The notes: a model not told the origin generated them from the letters alone. 64,000 bases of DNA from Parabacteroides sp. PM6-13 (GCF_029892605.1 NZ_JARXWF010000002.1:330686-394685); one strand, 5' to 3'. Shown: positions 17,506 through 27,600, counted from the first letter of the stretch. A program made the numbers and translations.

Positions 17506-18975
17506 ATGAAAAGATATATCCTATCAATATGCGCAGGACTCTTATTCTTGTTCACCTCCTGTAATGATTTTTTAGACACCTATCCACCGACAAATATTCC
17601 CGCGGACAAGGCGATAGAGACAATCAAGGATGCTGAAAGTGCCATCTACGGAATCTATACCTATTATCAAAGCACGAGTGGATACAACCATTATCTGATG
17701 ATCTACGGTGATATCCGTGCCGATGATATCCAATCGGATAACAGCAATAATGGAGCCTATAATTATTATGTGTTTAACCATGCAAACAGTCCGGGGTCGG
17801 CTATGTGGTCCTGGCCTATGAAGATCAGTCGGAATGCCTCACGTATTATTGAGGCCATCGACAAAGGGAAGATCGACGCAACGGCCGAAGAGCTGAATCA
17901 TATCAAAGGGCAAGCTATTGCTTTGAGAGCCATGGCGCACTTTGACCAGGTTAAGTTGTATGCTCCTCCATTTGCCAAAGACCAGGGCAAATCCTGGGGT
18001 GCCATTATTATCGACCATGTATTGGAAGCGGATGAATTGCCGGTGCGCAGCACGGTAGATGAGACCTTCCGTTTTATCACCAGCGAATTGGAAAAGGCGA
18101 TCCCTATGATGAAGAAAGAGAAGCATCCCTATAACCTGATGAACGCCTATGGTGCGAAATCATTACTGGCAAGGGCCTATCTCTATTGGGATAAGAATGA
18201 CAAAGCGTATGAAACAGCCAGCAGTCTGATTGAGGAGCTGAAATCCGGAAACGCATACCGGTTGTTTACCCGTGATGAATACCTGAACGCGTTTGCCTAT
18301 AATGCGGAAGGAACCAATTTTAATCCCGAATCGTTTATGGAATGCTTCAATACACCTACGGATAATCCGGGTAGAGATGGGTTGGGGTATATGTATCACC
18401 GAAATGGATATTCCGCCTATATGGCTACCAGAGCCTATCGGGATTTGATCCAGTCGGATCCCGACGATATCCGTAATGGGTTATTGCTCTTGGTGCCGAC
18501 CAGTTCGGATAAAATTCCTTATGTGAATAAATACCCGGGCAAAGAAACCGGAGAAGCGGCCTTCGATAATAACTACCCCATCTTACGCCTTTCGGAAACC
18601 TATCTGATTGCGGCAGAGGCGGCTGTCAAAGGAGGCGGCTCGAAAGCAAAAGGGTTGGAATACCTGAATGCCATTGTGAAACGAGCCAATCCAGCCAAAT
18701 CGGTATCAGACGATGAGTACACCCTGGACCGTGTGTTGGAAGAGCGACGGAAAGAGCTCTTTGCCGAAGGGCATCGTTATTTTGACCTGTTGCGCAATGG
18801 ACGGACAGTTATTCGCGAAAGCAACGGCTATCATTATCCGCCGGCGTTGCAGACAGAGGCACCGATCAACTGGGACTTCTATCTGTCTATATTCGGTATC
18901 CCCTATTCTGAGTTCCTGACAAATCCGAAAATGAAGGAGCTTCAACAACAAAATCCGGGATATAAATACGAATAA
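17506..18975 (+). CDS. SusD/RagB-family glycan-binding lipoprotein
   Basis: This 489-residue lipoprotein has a signal ending FTSC with Cys19 as the lipidated residue, then NDFLDTYPPTNIPADKAIETIKDAESAIYG cut into the SusD N-terminal TPR-like helices. The C-terminal RagB/SusD domain includes YPILRLSETYLIAAEAA, the ERRKELFAEGHRYFDLLR motif and a final NPGYKYE. It caps the SusC barrel at the outer face of the outer membrane and binds the glycan. It follows susC by 26 bp and ends just before a terminator at 19003, so the operon probably stops here. Confidence 0.96.
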   Translation: MKRYILSICAGLLFLFTSCNDFLDTYPPTNIPADKAIETIKDAESAIYGIYTYYQSTSGYNHYLMIYGDIRADDIQSDNSNNGAYNYYVFNHANSPGSAMWSWPMKISRNASRIIEAIDKGKIDATAEELNHIKGQAIALRAMAHFDQVKLYAPPFAKDQGKSWGAIIIDHVLEADELPVRSTVDETFRFITSELEKAIPMMKKEKHPYNLMNAYGAKSLLARAYLYWDKNDKAYETASSLIEELKSGNAYRLFTRDEYLNAFAYNAEGTNFNPESFMECFNTPTDNPGRDGLGYMYHRNGYSAYMATRAYRDLIQSDPDDIRNGLLLLVPTSSDKIPYVNKYPGKETGEAAFDNNYPILRLSETYLIAAEAAVKGGGSKAKGLEYLNAIVKRANPAKSVSDDEYTLDRVLEERRKELFAEGHRYFDLLRNGRTVIRESNGYHYPPALQTEAPINWDFYLSIFGIPYSEFLTNPKMKELQQQNPGYKYE

Positions 18976-19002
18976 TCCAAAGAACAGCTATCTTTGAAAC
19001 AT

Positions 19003-19029
19003 GAGAGCAATAGTTTTTCTATTGCTCTC
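19003..19029 (+). terminator. Intrinsic terminator after susD
   Basis: An 11-bp stem (GAGAGCAATAG 19003-19013, CTATTGCTCTC 19019-19029) with a TTTTT loop is followed by TCATTTATT. It separates the SusCD operon from the protease gene. Confidence 0.75.
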
Positions 19030-19056
19030 TCATTTATTAATTAATATCATGTTGCC

Positions 19057-22000
19057 ATGAGAAAAACACTTCTTTTCGCTCTCTTTTTGATACCTCTCCT
19101 TTCCTATGCACAAGGTTCATTGTATTTTGCCTCCCAACCCACCTTGTCTCCCGATGCGAAACAGCTCTATTTCTGTTATGACGGGGGCATCTGGCAAGTG
19201 CCGGCAAACGGAGGAACAGCCGCCCGGGTAACAGCGATGACCGGATATCAGTCGCATCCGAAGGTGTCGCCCGATGGGAAGTGGCTGGCTTTTTCGGCAG
19301 ACGAACAAGGCAATCAGAATGTCTATGTGATGCCTGTCGAAGGGGGAGCGATCCGTCAGTTGACATTCCACGAATCCAATGATATGGTCAGCTCCTGGTC
19401 GGCCGACTCCAAATATATTTATTTCGAATCCAATCGATACAATGGAACGACCACCTACCGAGTGAATCTTCAGGGAGGAACGCCGGAGCGATTGTTTCCG
19501 GGTTATTTCAATACAGTGACCTCGCTGATAGAAAACCCGGCCAATGGTGTTTTCTATTTCAATGAAGCCAGTGAAGGGTTTAACTACGCAACGCGGAAGC
19601 GATACAAAGGAGCGAACAATCCGGATATCCATTCCTGGGATCCGAAAAAGAAAGAATTTACCCCTGTTACCACCTATATAGGGAAAGACCTTTGGCCTTC
19701 GATCGATAAGCAGGGGAATCTGTTCTGGGCGACCGATGAAAAGAATGATGAATATAATCTGGCTACCCTCAGAAACGGAAAGCCTCACATCCTGACCAAT
19801 TATAAAACAGCTATCCATCAGCCCCAGGTGAGCTATGACGGCAGTAAGGTGGCCTTTACCAAAGACTATACGATCCATCTCTATGATGTAAAAACCGGAA
19901 CAACCACCGTTCCCAAGATAAAGGTGTTTGAAAACAACCGGCCGGATATCGCTGTCTCTTACAGTACGGATGGAAACCTCAGCGCCATAGATATCTCGCC
20001 CGACGGCAAAAAAATGGCGTTTGTCTCTCGCGGGCGTTTGTTTGTCAGCGACGTCAAAGGGTTGTTTATCCAATCGATACCTACCGATCAAAAAGAACGG
20101 GTGGCCGAAGTGGCCTGGGCGAAAGACAATAAAACAATCTATTATACCCGGACCCGGAAAGGATGGCTTAACCTGTATAAGATATCGGCCGATAAACCAG
20201 CCGATGAAAAAAAGGTCTACGCCCCTGACCAGGCACTAAAAGGATTGACCATGAGTCACGACCGCTCCATGATCGCCTTCGTGACCGGAAGCGATAAAAT
20301 CGAATTGCTCTATACTGACAACGACCGGGTAGAGAAAGTATCCGACAATGAGTTCTGGTCTTTCCAGACATACAATATAACCTTCTCTCACGATGATAAA
20401 TTCATGGCTTACACGGCTATGAACCTCTTCGAACGCGATATATTCGTGTACGACCTGAAGGCAAAGAAGGTGACAAACCTTACCCACAGCGCATCGGTAG
20501 AGAATAGCCCGGCCTGGTCGGTCGACGGCAAACACCTTTACCTGACCGCCAACCGACATAAGACTTCGTTTCCTCGTGGCGCCAGCGGTAACCTCTATCG
20601 CATACGGCTCGATCATAATGACAAACCCTATATCCGGGAAGCCTACGATCAACTATTCACCACCGACACCACGAAGAAAGTAACCCCGCCGATCCATATT
20701 AATATGGAAGATATACAACGTCGCTGGGAGCAGGTTGTCTATTCCGGAAGCCAGTCATCGGTACAGATCCTGAAAAACGCGGATAAAGAGTATCTCCTGT
20801 ATACCTCAAACCATGAAGGAGCCTGGGCGGTGTACGTGCAGGAATTGAAAGATTTCGATCAGCAACCGGCGAAGAAGATCAACGGGTTGACCGGTCTTTC
20901 CGGCTTGACATATAACGGAAAAAATCTCTATGCCCTTCAGCGGGGAAGTCTTTATTCGGTGGATCTTGCCGGAGCATCGTCTAAAAAGGTGGAACTGAAA
21001 TATAATTTCTCGCAAAACAATCGCAATGAGTTCGAACAGATGTATTATGAGGTATGGGCGCTGTTGGCGGCAAACTTCTACGATCCCTCTTACCATGGTG
21101 TCGATTGGAAGGCGAAACAAAGCTATTACGCCGGCTTCCTCCCTTATGTGAAATCACGCAGGGATCTGCAGTCGATGATCAATGATATGTTAGGCGAGTT
21201 GAACTCATCGCATCTTGGTTTCACCTCTCAAGGCAATGAAGAGCGTAAGGCAACCGCTATGCGCACCATGAAGACCGGCTTGATGTTCGATAATCATTCA
21301 CCCTATCGGGTCGCTTCCATTCTGAAAGGGACGCCGGCTCATACGGTCGATCAGCTAATCAAACCGGGAGATATATTGGCAGCCGTCAATGGCAAACCGA
21401 TCGATCCTGCTGTGAACCGGGAGTATTATTTTGCCTCTTCTGTCAATATGCCGGAAATAACTCTCCAATTTAAACGGGGAGAGACCGCTTACGATGTGAC
21501 GTTGCATACCTCATCGACGCCCTATTCACAAATATTCTATACAGAGTGGGAAGACAACTGCCGGGAGCGGGTGAATAAAAAGAGCAACGGACGGGTGGCT
21601 TACCATCATATGCGTGACATGGGAGATGGATCGCTGGATAAATTCTACATCGATATGCATACGGATGCGGTGCATAAAGAGGCTTTGATTCTTGACCTGC
21701 GCTATAATAATGGCGGCAATGTGCATGATGAAGTGCTTGAGTATCTGAGTCGGAAGCAACATTTCACCTGGAAATACCGCGACAAACAAAGCAATACGCA
21801 CCCGAACGTGACGCCGGGCAATAAACCCATCGTTGTCCTGATCAATGAGCGGAGCCTGAGTGATGCGGAAGTGACTTCCAACGGCATCCAATCGTTGGGG
21901 ATCGGCAAGTTGATTGGAACGGAAACCTATCGTTGGATCATCTTTACCTCAGGGGCTACACTGGTCGATGGTTCCTACTGTCGTTTGCCTTCGTGGGGCT

Positions 22001-22143
22001 GTTATAGTCTGGATGGAAAAGATATGGAACTAACCGGCGTTGCACCGGATATTTATGTAAAAAACACCTTTGTGGATCGCCTCAACGGCGACGATCCGCA
22101 ACTCGACCGGGCGATTGAAGAGATACTGAAAGAACTGAAATAA
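19057..22143 (+). CDS. Tricorn-like S41-family exported protease
   Basis: This 1028-residue protein has a Sec signal (MRKTLLFALFLIPLLSYAQ). Residues ~25-600 are TolB/DPP-like beta-propeller repeats (LSPDAKQLYF, VSPDGKWLAFSADEQGNQNVYV, ISPDGKKMAFVSRG), followed by the Tricorn C1 domain, a PDZ domain (~residues 730-830) and a C-terminal S41 peptidase core. By comparison with archaeal tricorn the catalytic set would be Ser718-His719 (NSSHLGF), nucleophile Ser935 (RSLSDAE) and Glu991 (MELTGVAPD). Such enzymes cut oligopeptides; this one should act in the periplasm or at the surface. It follows the SusCD operon after a terminator, so shared regulation is doubtful. Homologues are common in Bacteroidota outside glycan loci. 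Confidence 0.92.
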   Translation: MRKTLLFALFLIPLLSYAQGSLYFASQPTLSPDAKQLYFCYDGGIWQVPANGGTAARVTAMTGYQSHPKVSPDGKWLAFSADEQGNQNVYVMPVEGGAIRQLTFHESNDMVSSWSADSKYIYFESNRYNGTTTYRVNLQGGTPERLFPGYFNTVTSLIENPANGVFYFNEASEGFNYATRKRYKGANNPDIHSWDPKKKEFTPVTTYIGKDLWPSIDKQGNLFWATDEKNDEYNLATLRNGKPHILTNYKTAIHQPQVSYDGSKVAFTKDYTIHLYDVKTGTTTVPKIKVFENNRPDIAVSYSTDGNLSAIDISPDGKKMAFVSRGRLFVSDVKGLFIQSIPTDQKERVAEVAWAKDNKTIYYTRTRKGWLNLYKISADKPADEKKVYAPDQALKGLTMSHDRSMIAFVTGSDKIELLYTDNDRVEKVSDNEFWSFQTYNITFSHDDKFMAYTAMNLFERDIFVYDLKAKKVTNLTHSASVENSPAWSVDGKHLYLTANRHKTSFPRGASGNLYRIRLDHNDKPYIREAYDQLFTTDTTKKVTPPIHINMEDIQRRWEQVVYSGSQSSVQILKNADKEYLLYTSNHEGAWAVYVQELKDFDQQPAKKINGLTGLSGLTYNGKNLYALQRGSLYSVDLAGASSKKVELKYNFSQNNRNEFEQMYYEVWALLAANFYDPSYHGVDWKAKQSYYAGFLPYVKSRRDLQSMINDMLGELNSSHLGFTSQGNEERKATAMRTMKTGLMFDNHSPYRVASILKGTPAHTVDQLIKPGDILAAVNGKPIDPAVNREYYFASSVNMPEITLQFKRGETAYDVTLHTSSTPYSQIFYTEWEDNCRERVNKKSNGRVAYHHMRDMGDGSLDKFYIDMHTDAVHKEALILDLRYNNGGNVHDEVLEYLSRKQHFTWKYRDKQSNTHPNVTPGNKPIVVLINERSLSDAEVTSNGIQSLGIGKLIGTETYRWIIFTSGATLVDGSYCRLPSWGCYSLDGKDMELTGVAPDIYVKNTFVDRLNGDDPQLDRAIEEILKELK

Positions 22144-22148
22144 ATTTG
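22141..22148 (+). promoter_or_regulatory. Putative -7 box for the riboflavin synthase gene
   Basis: TAAATTTG fits TAnnTTTG and overlaps the stop codon of the protease gene. A good Shine-Dalgarno sequence (AAAGGAG, about 22170-22176) precedes the ATG at 22187, which also fixes the start. I see no FMN riboswitch in the 43-bp gap. Confidence 0.4.
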
Positions 22149-22186
22149 TACCTTTGTTCAACGTAAATAATAAAGGAGATAGTCGT

Positions 22187-22792
22187 ATGTTTTCAGGAAT
22201 AGTAGAAGAAGCAGCCCGGGTAGTGGGTATCGAGAAAGACAAAGGCAATGTGCATCTGACCATGCAATGTTCGTTCGTGAACGAATTGAAAATCGACCAA
22301 AGCGTGGCGCATAACGGGGTATGTTTAACGGTGGTGAGCCTGACGGAAGACACCTATACGGTGACAGCCATTCAGGAAACCCTCGATCGTTCGAACCTGG
22401 GATTATTGCAGGTGGGCGACCGGGTGAATCTGGAACGTAGCATGATTATGAACGGACGTCTGGACGGGCATATCGTGCAGGGACATGTCGACCAGACAGC
22501 GGTTTGCACCGAGGTACGCGAGGCGGACGGTAGCTGGTATTACACCTTCGAATACACCTTCGATAAAGCCATGGCGCGCCAGGGATATATGACGGTGGAA
22601 AAGGGTTCGGTCTGTGTCAACGGAGTCAGCCTGACGGTTTGTAACTCCGGAACAAACAGCTTTCAGGTGGCTATCATTCCGTTTACCCACGACATGACCA
22701 ATTTCGGCGATATTCAGGCCGGAACAGTGGTCAATCTTGAATTTGATATCGTTGGCAAGTATCTGAGCAAGATGATGCAGTTCAACGATTAA
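22187..22792 (+). CDS. ribE: Riboflavin synthase, alpha subunit
   Basis: This 201-residue protein consists of two lumazine-binding repeats. The first starts MFSGIVEEAARVVG and contains SVAHNGVCLTV; the second starts near residue 100 (LDGHIVQGHVDQT) and contains GSVCVNGVSLTV. The enzyme dismutates two 6,7-dimethyl-8-ribityllumazine molecules to riboflavin in the last step of the pathway. The ATG at 22187 is chosen over an upstream TTG because MFSGI is the universal family start and it has a strong ribosome binding site. Its stop codon overlaps the stop of the convergent gene by 3 bases. No other rib genes are nearby. Confidence 0.96.
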   Translation: MFSGIVEEAARVVGIEKDKGNVHLTMQCSFVNELKIDQSVAHNGVCLTVVSLTEDTYTVTAIQETLDRSNLGLLQVGDRVNLERSMIMNGRLDGHIVQGHVDQTAVCTEVREADGSWYYTFEYTFDKAMARQGYMTVEKGSVCVNGVSLTVCNSGTNSFQVAIIPFTHDMTNFGDIQAGTVVNLEFDIVGKYLSKMMQFND

Positions 22793-23613
22793 TTTACCCG
22801 TATCTGTATGGTCTTTGAGTTAAAGACCGGATAGATCAGATATTGTGGTTCCATACGGCGACGGCGGGGGTTATATTCGTAATTGACCCCTACGCCTATG
22901 CCGAAATCATCATTGAATTTAAACTCGAAAGCCCCTCCCGCTCCGGTATGATAGAAGAAGGGATTCATCAGCATGTGCGGATTATTCTTCTCTTCGCCGA
23001 AGTAATGGGTGTATTGTCCCCAGCCACGGATAGCCATGCGGTCGTTTATCTCAAAGCGGGCGCCGACGTTTGCCCCGGCATTATAGGCGGGACTGGCATT
23101 GAACGGGGTAAAGAAGCGTCCGGCAAAACCGCCTCCGGTAAGCGTCCAGTTACCACTTTGCCAGGCATAAGCAGGCACGATCGAGGTGAATCCACCGGCT
23201 CCAGGCCAGGTGTATTGATGACCGCTGATAAGGAAGGTCGAATGATCGGTCAGCGGCACCACTGTCGTTTCATGAAAATCGAAAGCCATCGGTGACACCT
23301 TGCGCAACATAGGGGCATAGACATTGAAGAAAGGTCGGTAAGCCTCCGACAGGATCTGCATGTCCATGGGGCGTTCGTCGAACAGGGTTTGCGTGTATTC
23401 CGGCATGAAATTATTGAGCTGTACGTCCAGACGTAGGGTAGATGCCGGCATATACGACTCCATTTTAATCTCAGGGATCTTTAATTCATAGTTTTTCAGG
23501 CGAGGCAAAACAAACATTTTACCCTCCTTATCAAAGAAATACTGAAAATCAGATTGCCCGAATAGCTGCCCGACTATTCCGCAAAAGGTAAATATCAAGA
23601 AAATCTTTTTCAT
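22789..23613 (-). CDS. Exported beta-strand-rich protein, probable outer-membrane protein
   Basis: This 274-residue protein has a Sec signal (MKKIFLIFTFCGIVGQLFGQ). An AGGAGG sequence 7 bases before the ATG at 23613 supports this start over one six codons earlier. After a region with no recognised domain (residues ~20-130), the C-terminal half has alternating Gly/aromatic strands (YTWPGAGGFTSIVPAYAW, GFAGRFFTPFNASPAYNAG, FKFNDDFGIGVGVNYEYNP) as in small outer-membrane barrels. I do not recognise a specific family or function. It is convergent with ribE and shares overlapping stop codons with it. Upstream lies a repeat-rich gap. Confidence 0.75.
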   Translation of the reverse strand: MKKIFLIFTFCGIVGQLFGQSDFQYFFDKEGKMFVLPRLKNYELKIPEIKMESYMPASTLRLDVQLNNFMPEYTQTLFDERPMDMQILSEAYRPFFNVYAPMLRKVSPMAFDFHETTVVPLTDHSTFLISGHQYTWPGAGGFTSIVPAYAWQSGNWTLTGGGFAGRFFTPFNASPAYNAGANVGARFEINDRMAIRGWGQYTHYFGEEKNNPHMLMNPFFYHTGAGGAFEFKFNDDFGIGVGVNYEYNPRRRRMEPQYLIYPVFNSKTIQIRVN

Positions 23614-23767
23614 AACAACGCCTCCTTTCAAACAACTCTACTCCTACAAAAGTAATAATTTTACGGATATAGGCAATAGCGGCGTAACAGCTATGGATAC
23701 ACTTGGATTCAAGGGGGAGGATGTGGAAGGAGAAGGGAGAAAGGAGAAAGGAGAAAGGAGGAAGGAA

Positions 23768-23982
23768 GGGAGCGCTGCAAGCGTGATTCAATCCAGCCCA
23801 TGGGTGACCGTAGGGAACCCTGGGTTATTTCGGAGCAAAAAGATGGAACTCTGAAGGAGTGACTAGTAGGCTATTTGCGTATATCTGGTCGTTCCTTCAG
23901 AACTCCATTGTTATTATACGCTGATACCCAGGGTTCCCTGCGGTCACCATGGGCTGGATTGAATCACGCTTGCAGCGCTCCC
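23768..23982. repeat. R3 nested inverted repeat with ~57-bp arms
   Basis: The left arm 23768-23825 and right arm 23926-23982 are reverse complements with one mismatch and one extra base. The arms contain the motif CCCAGGGTTCCCTGCGGTCA and its partner. Between them lies a second palindrome with GGAACTCTGAAGGA and TCCTTCAGAACTCC. Outside the arms the purine tract on the left and the pyrimidine tract on the right extend the partial symmetry to roughly 115 bp per side. A degraded relative is at 32644-32790. It resembles REP elements, but I see no RAYT transposase gene in the window. Confidence 0.9.
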
Positions 23983-24065
23983 TCCCTTTCTCCCCTTCTC
24001 CCTTTCTCCCTTCTCCTTTCTCCTTTCTCCCTTCAAATCTTCCAAAATTCGAAGACTCCCGACCT

Positions 24066-24180
24066 GACATTTTGTCAAAATCGCCCGACTTTTTTTCCGA
24101 AAACGTAGGGGTATTTAAAATCAGTCCCGCGAGTAACACTTTTTAACGTATCATATTGTAAAGCAAAATCGACTTTTTGC
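24066..24180 (+). repeat. R1 dispersed element, copy 2
   Basis: This copy matches 40803-40916 and the reverse complement of 6625-6739 with only a handful of differences over ~110 bp. The terminal palindrome is GCAAAA-TCGACT-TTTTGC. It lies 130 bp upstream of the SUI1 gene in the same direction. Confidence 0.88.
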
Positions 24181-24282
24181 TTACACTTTGTATTTTTGGA
24201 TTTTTCCTCTTCACTTCTGTTTGGCTCCGATATTCGCCGGAAATAAACCTGCCGAAAATGCGTTTTTTTCCTCGTTTTTGTA

Positions 24283-24290
24283 TACGTTTG
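24283..24290 (+). promoter_or_regulatory. Putative -7 box for the SUI1 gene
   Basis: TACGTTTG fits TAnnTTTG and lies 20 bp before the ATG at 24311. A T-run at 24262-24269 is at about the right place for a -33 element. Confidence 0.45.
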
Positions 24291-24310
24291 CCTATTATAC
24301 GAGTAATCAT

Positions 24311-24655
24311 ATGAAAAAGAATGACTGGAAAGATCGCCTGGGGGTGATGTACTCCACCAATCCCGACTTCAACTATAACACGGGAGAAGAGGAGGAAGAG
24401 GAGACGATCGACAAAGAAAAGCAACAATTACGTGTCTCTTTAGACAAACGCAACCGGGGCGGAAAGAAGGTAACGCTGGTCACCGGATTCCGTGGCACAA
24501 CGGAAGATCTGGAAGCGTTAGGCAAGTTTCTGAAAGGGAAATGCGGCGTAGGCGGTTCGGTAAAAGAGGGAGAGATCATCATCCAGGGTGATTTCCGACC
24601 GAAAATTGTAGAAATATTACAAAAGGAAGGGTATACAAAGACAAAAATGGTATAA
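24311..24655 (+). CDS. Translation initiation factor SUI1/eIF1 homologue (YciH-like)
   Basis: This 114-residue protein starts MKKNDWKDRLGVMYSTNPDF, then has an acidic segment (EEEEEE) and the SUI1 domain: KVTLVTGFRGTTEDLEALGK, LKGKCGVGGSVKEGEIIIQGDF, KIVEILQKEGY. This matches YciH/eIF1, a small RNA-binding factor thought to act on the 30S subunit. An upstream in-frame ATG (24188) would prepend 41 residues that begin in the repeat region; the ATG at 24311 behind a promoter-like box is the family start. The helicase gene follows after 15 bp, so co-transcription is likely. Confidence 0.93.
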   Translation: MKKNDWKDRLGVMYSTNPDFNYNTGEEEEEETIDKEKQQLRVSLDKRNRGGKKVTLVTGFRGTTEDLEALGKFLKGKCGVGGSVKEGEIIIQGDFRPKIVEILQKEGYTKTKMV

Positions 24656-24670
24656 TAATTTCCTCAAGCT

Positions 24671-27600
24671 ATGCTAACAATATACAGAGCTTCGGCCGGT
24701 GCCGGAAAGACACACCGGTTGACGGGCGATTACCTGCGGTTGCTGTTTCTTCATCCGGGAGGCTATCGCCGGATCCTGGCGGTTACCTTTACGAATAAGG
24801 CTACCGATGAGATGAAAACACGTATCATCGAAGAGCTTCATCTATTGGCGTCGAACAAAAAATCTGATCACCTGAAGGATTTGATGGAGAAGACCCTATG
24901 GAATGAGACGAAGTTGCGCGAGGAGGCACGCCGTGTATTGGTGATGATCCTGCACGATTACTCGGCTTTTCAGATCAGCACGATCGATCGCTTTTTTCAA
25001 CAAACCATGCGTGCCTTTACACGGGAGATCGGATTGCGGGGCGGGTACGGCCTGGAGATGGACGATCAGTTGGTGTTAGCAGAGGCCGTCGACAACACCC
25101 TGGCCGATCTGGACAAAAAAGAAAACAAAGAGTTGTTGAAATGGCTCTTGCGCTTTGCGGAAGATAAGATCGAAGAGAGTGGCAAATGGGAGCTGCGAAA
25201 GGATATTATGACCTTGAGCAGCGAGGTATTTAAAGAATCGTTTAAGCAGTCGAGCGACAAAATCAGCCAAAACATAGCCGATAAAGGTGCCTTGGAAAGC
25301 TACCAAAAGACCCTGCAAGCATTGATCCAAGCCAAAGAGTCCGAAGCCAAACAGCTGGGCGAGAAGGGAATGGAGATGATGCGAGAAGCAGGGTTGCAGC
25401 CGTCGGACTTTAAATATGGAAAAACCTCAGGTCCTGCCCTTTTTGAGAAATTAGCGGCCGGCGAGATGAAAGAGCCGGGAGCCCGCTTTCTCGGACTGCC
25501 GGACGATGTGAATAACTGGTACACCAAAACAGCCGACCCGCAGAAAGGCATCGCTATCATTCGCCTGTTTGACGCAGGCATGAACGACCTGGTGAAGTCG
25601 GTCATCGCTTTCTTTGAGAACCTGACCTCTTATTATACCGCGAAGGGGATTATCCATCATTGCTATACCTTGGGCATATTGAATGATATATCCCGAAAGA
25701 TCGCTGAATACAGGGAAGAGAAAAATGTGATGCTGATTGCCGATACGACCGAACTGCTCAGTAAGGTGATCGACGGAAGCGAGGCGCCTTTCATCTATGA
25801 AAAGACAGGCACCCGGATCGATCATTATATGATTGATGAGTTTCAGGACACCAGCCATATGCAATGGCATAATTTCCGTCCGCTCCTGCATGAGAGTCTG
25901 GCAGCCATGCACGATAACCTGATTGTGGGGGATGTGAAACAGAGTATCTACCGCTTTCGTAATTCGGATTGGAAACTGTTGGACGAAGAGGTCGCGCATG
26001 ACTTCCGTCCGGAGCTGATTCGCGAACAGACCTTGGCCGAGAACTGGCGAAGCTGTCGGAAGGTGGTCGAATTCAACAATTCGTTTTTTGTCACGGCTCC
26101 GGAGATTTTGCAGGCGAAGTATAATGAGGCACTGATGCAGTCATCGTTGAACGAAGCGGAGAAAAGCCTTTTCGCCACCAAGATACTCTCGGCCTATAAA
26201 GAGAACAGCCAGGAGGTGGCTCCCCCTTTTAAAGAAAAAGAGGGGCATGTGCGGATTGAGTTTATTGAAGAGGAAGAGAATGATGATGAAAAAAAGGGAT
26301 GGAAGGAGGAGGTGATGGAACGCCTGCCTTCGCTCTTGGAGCGTTTGCAGGATAACGGATACCGACTGAGTGATATCGCCATTTTGACGCGGACAAACTT
26401 CGAAGGGGCGACGGTGGCCGATACACTGTTGACCTGTCAGGCAGAGCGGGCCGGCAATGGCTACCGCTATGATATCATCTCGGATGACGCGCTTTTTGTC
26501 GGGAGCTCCCCGGCAGTGCGTTTTGTCATTGCCCTGTTGGGCTATCTGGCACATCCCGAAGAGAAGACCTATGAGCAAATGGCACGCTTCTCCTGGTATG
26601 CCATGAAGGGGATCGACGAGGCGATAGTCCCCTTTTTCCCGGAGGAAGAGAAGAGGAAGCTATTGGCGCTTATCCCATTATCACTCTATGAGATGACCGA
26701 AGGACTCTGCCGTCTCTATAGCGATCATTTTCCGGACAACGAACAGGCGTTCCTGCAGGCGTTTCTCGATCTGGTGGCGGAATACACCCGGCAGGAAAAT
26801 GCCGACGCGCGACGTTTCCTGAAGTGGTGGGAAGAGAGCGGCGTCAGAAAGACCATCGCCTCACCGGACGGACAGGATGCCGTTCGCATTATGACCATCC
26901 ATAAGGCCAAAGGGCTGGGCATGCCGGTGGTGATTCTGCCTTTTGGCGACTGGGATATCGATCACACAAAACCGGTTATTCTCTGGTGTAAACCACAGCA
27001 ACCACCTTTCGATCAATTATATATGGTACCGGTACGCTATAATGATACGCTGGCAAAAAGCCATTTTGCCGTCGATTATTTCAACGAGAAAATGTATGCC
27101 TATATCGATAGCCTGAACACCCTCTATGTCGCCATGACACGTGCCAAAGAGGAGATGATTGTTTTTGCGCCGAAGGTGAAACCGAAAAAGGACGGTAGCG
27201 CCAAAAAGAAACCAACGATCGCCGCCTTGTTGTGGGCGGCACTGGAGCCGGACATCGAGGAGAATGTGTATGAGTCGGGCACCTGGTGGAAGCCCCAAAG
27301 AAAAGAGAAGACCAAAGAAAAAGAAGAAATCGCCATCCGACGATTGGAATCGGTCTCTTTCGACGATCGACTGCATCTGCGCCTTCAGGGAAAAGGTTTT
27401 TTCTTCGATAACAAAGAGAGGAAACGGGGCGTCTTGATGCATGAGCTGTTGAGTCGCATCCGCAGCCGGGAAGATATCGAATCTTCGGTAAACAGCTATC
27501 ACCTGGAAGGATTGATCGACCGGGAAGAGGTCACGGAGTTGATCGACCGGCTAAACCGCCTGTTAAGCGATGAGCGGGTAAAAAGCTGGTACACGGCACC

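Larger units (their letters stand above)
23614..24310. other. ~700-bp gene-free gap with stacked repeats
   Basis: The gap holds a purine tract (about 23713-23770), the R3 nested palindrome, the mirror pyrimidine tract (about 23983-24040), the R1 element copy 2 (24066-24180) and the promoter of the SUI1 gene. Open frames here encode low-complexity Ser/Pro/Leu or Glu/Gly/Lys strings from the purine/pyrimidine tracts and are not genes. Confidence 0.8.

Noticed and set aside
19117..20091. 324-codon minus-strand frame inside the tricorn-like protease gene
   Set aside because: It is antisense to propeller repeats with good coding signal on the plus strand; the composition is that of a shadow frame.
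22144..22186. FMN riboswitch upstream of riboflavin synthase
   Set aside because: The gap is only 43 bp and shows no conserved RFN element.
23875..24146. Ser/Pro/Leu-rich open frames across R3 and the pyrimidine tract
   Set aside because: Low-complexity translations of CT-rich sequence and palindrome arms.
24188..24310. 41-residue N-terminal extension of the SUI1 protein
   Set aside because: It begins beside the R1 element and spans the promoter-like box; family members start at the later ATG.
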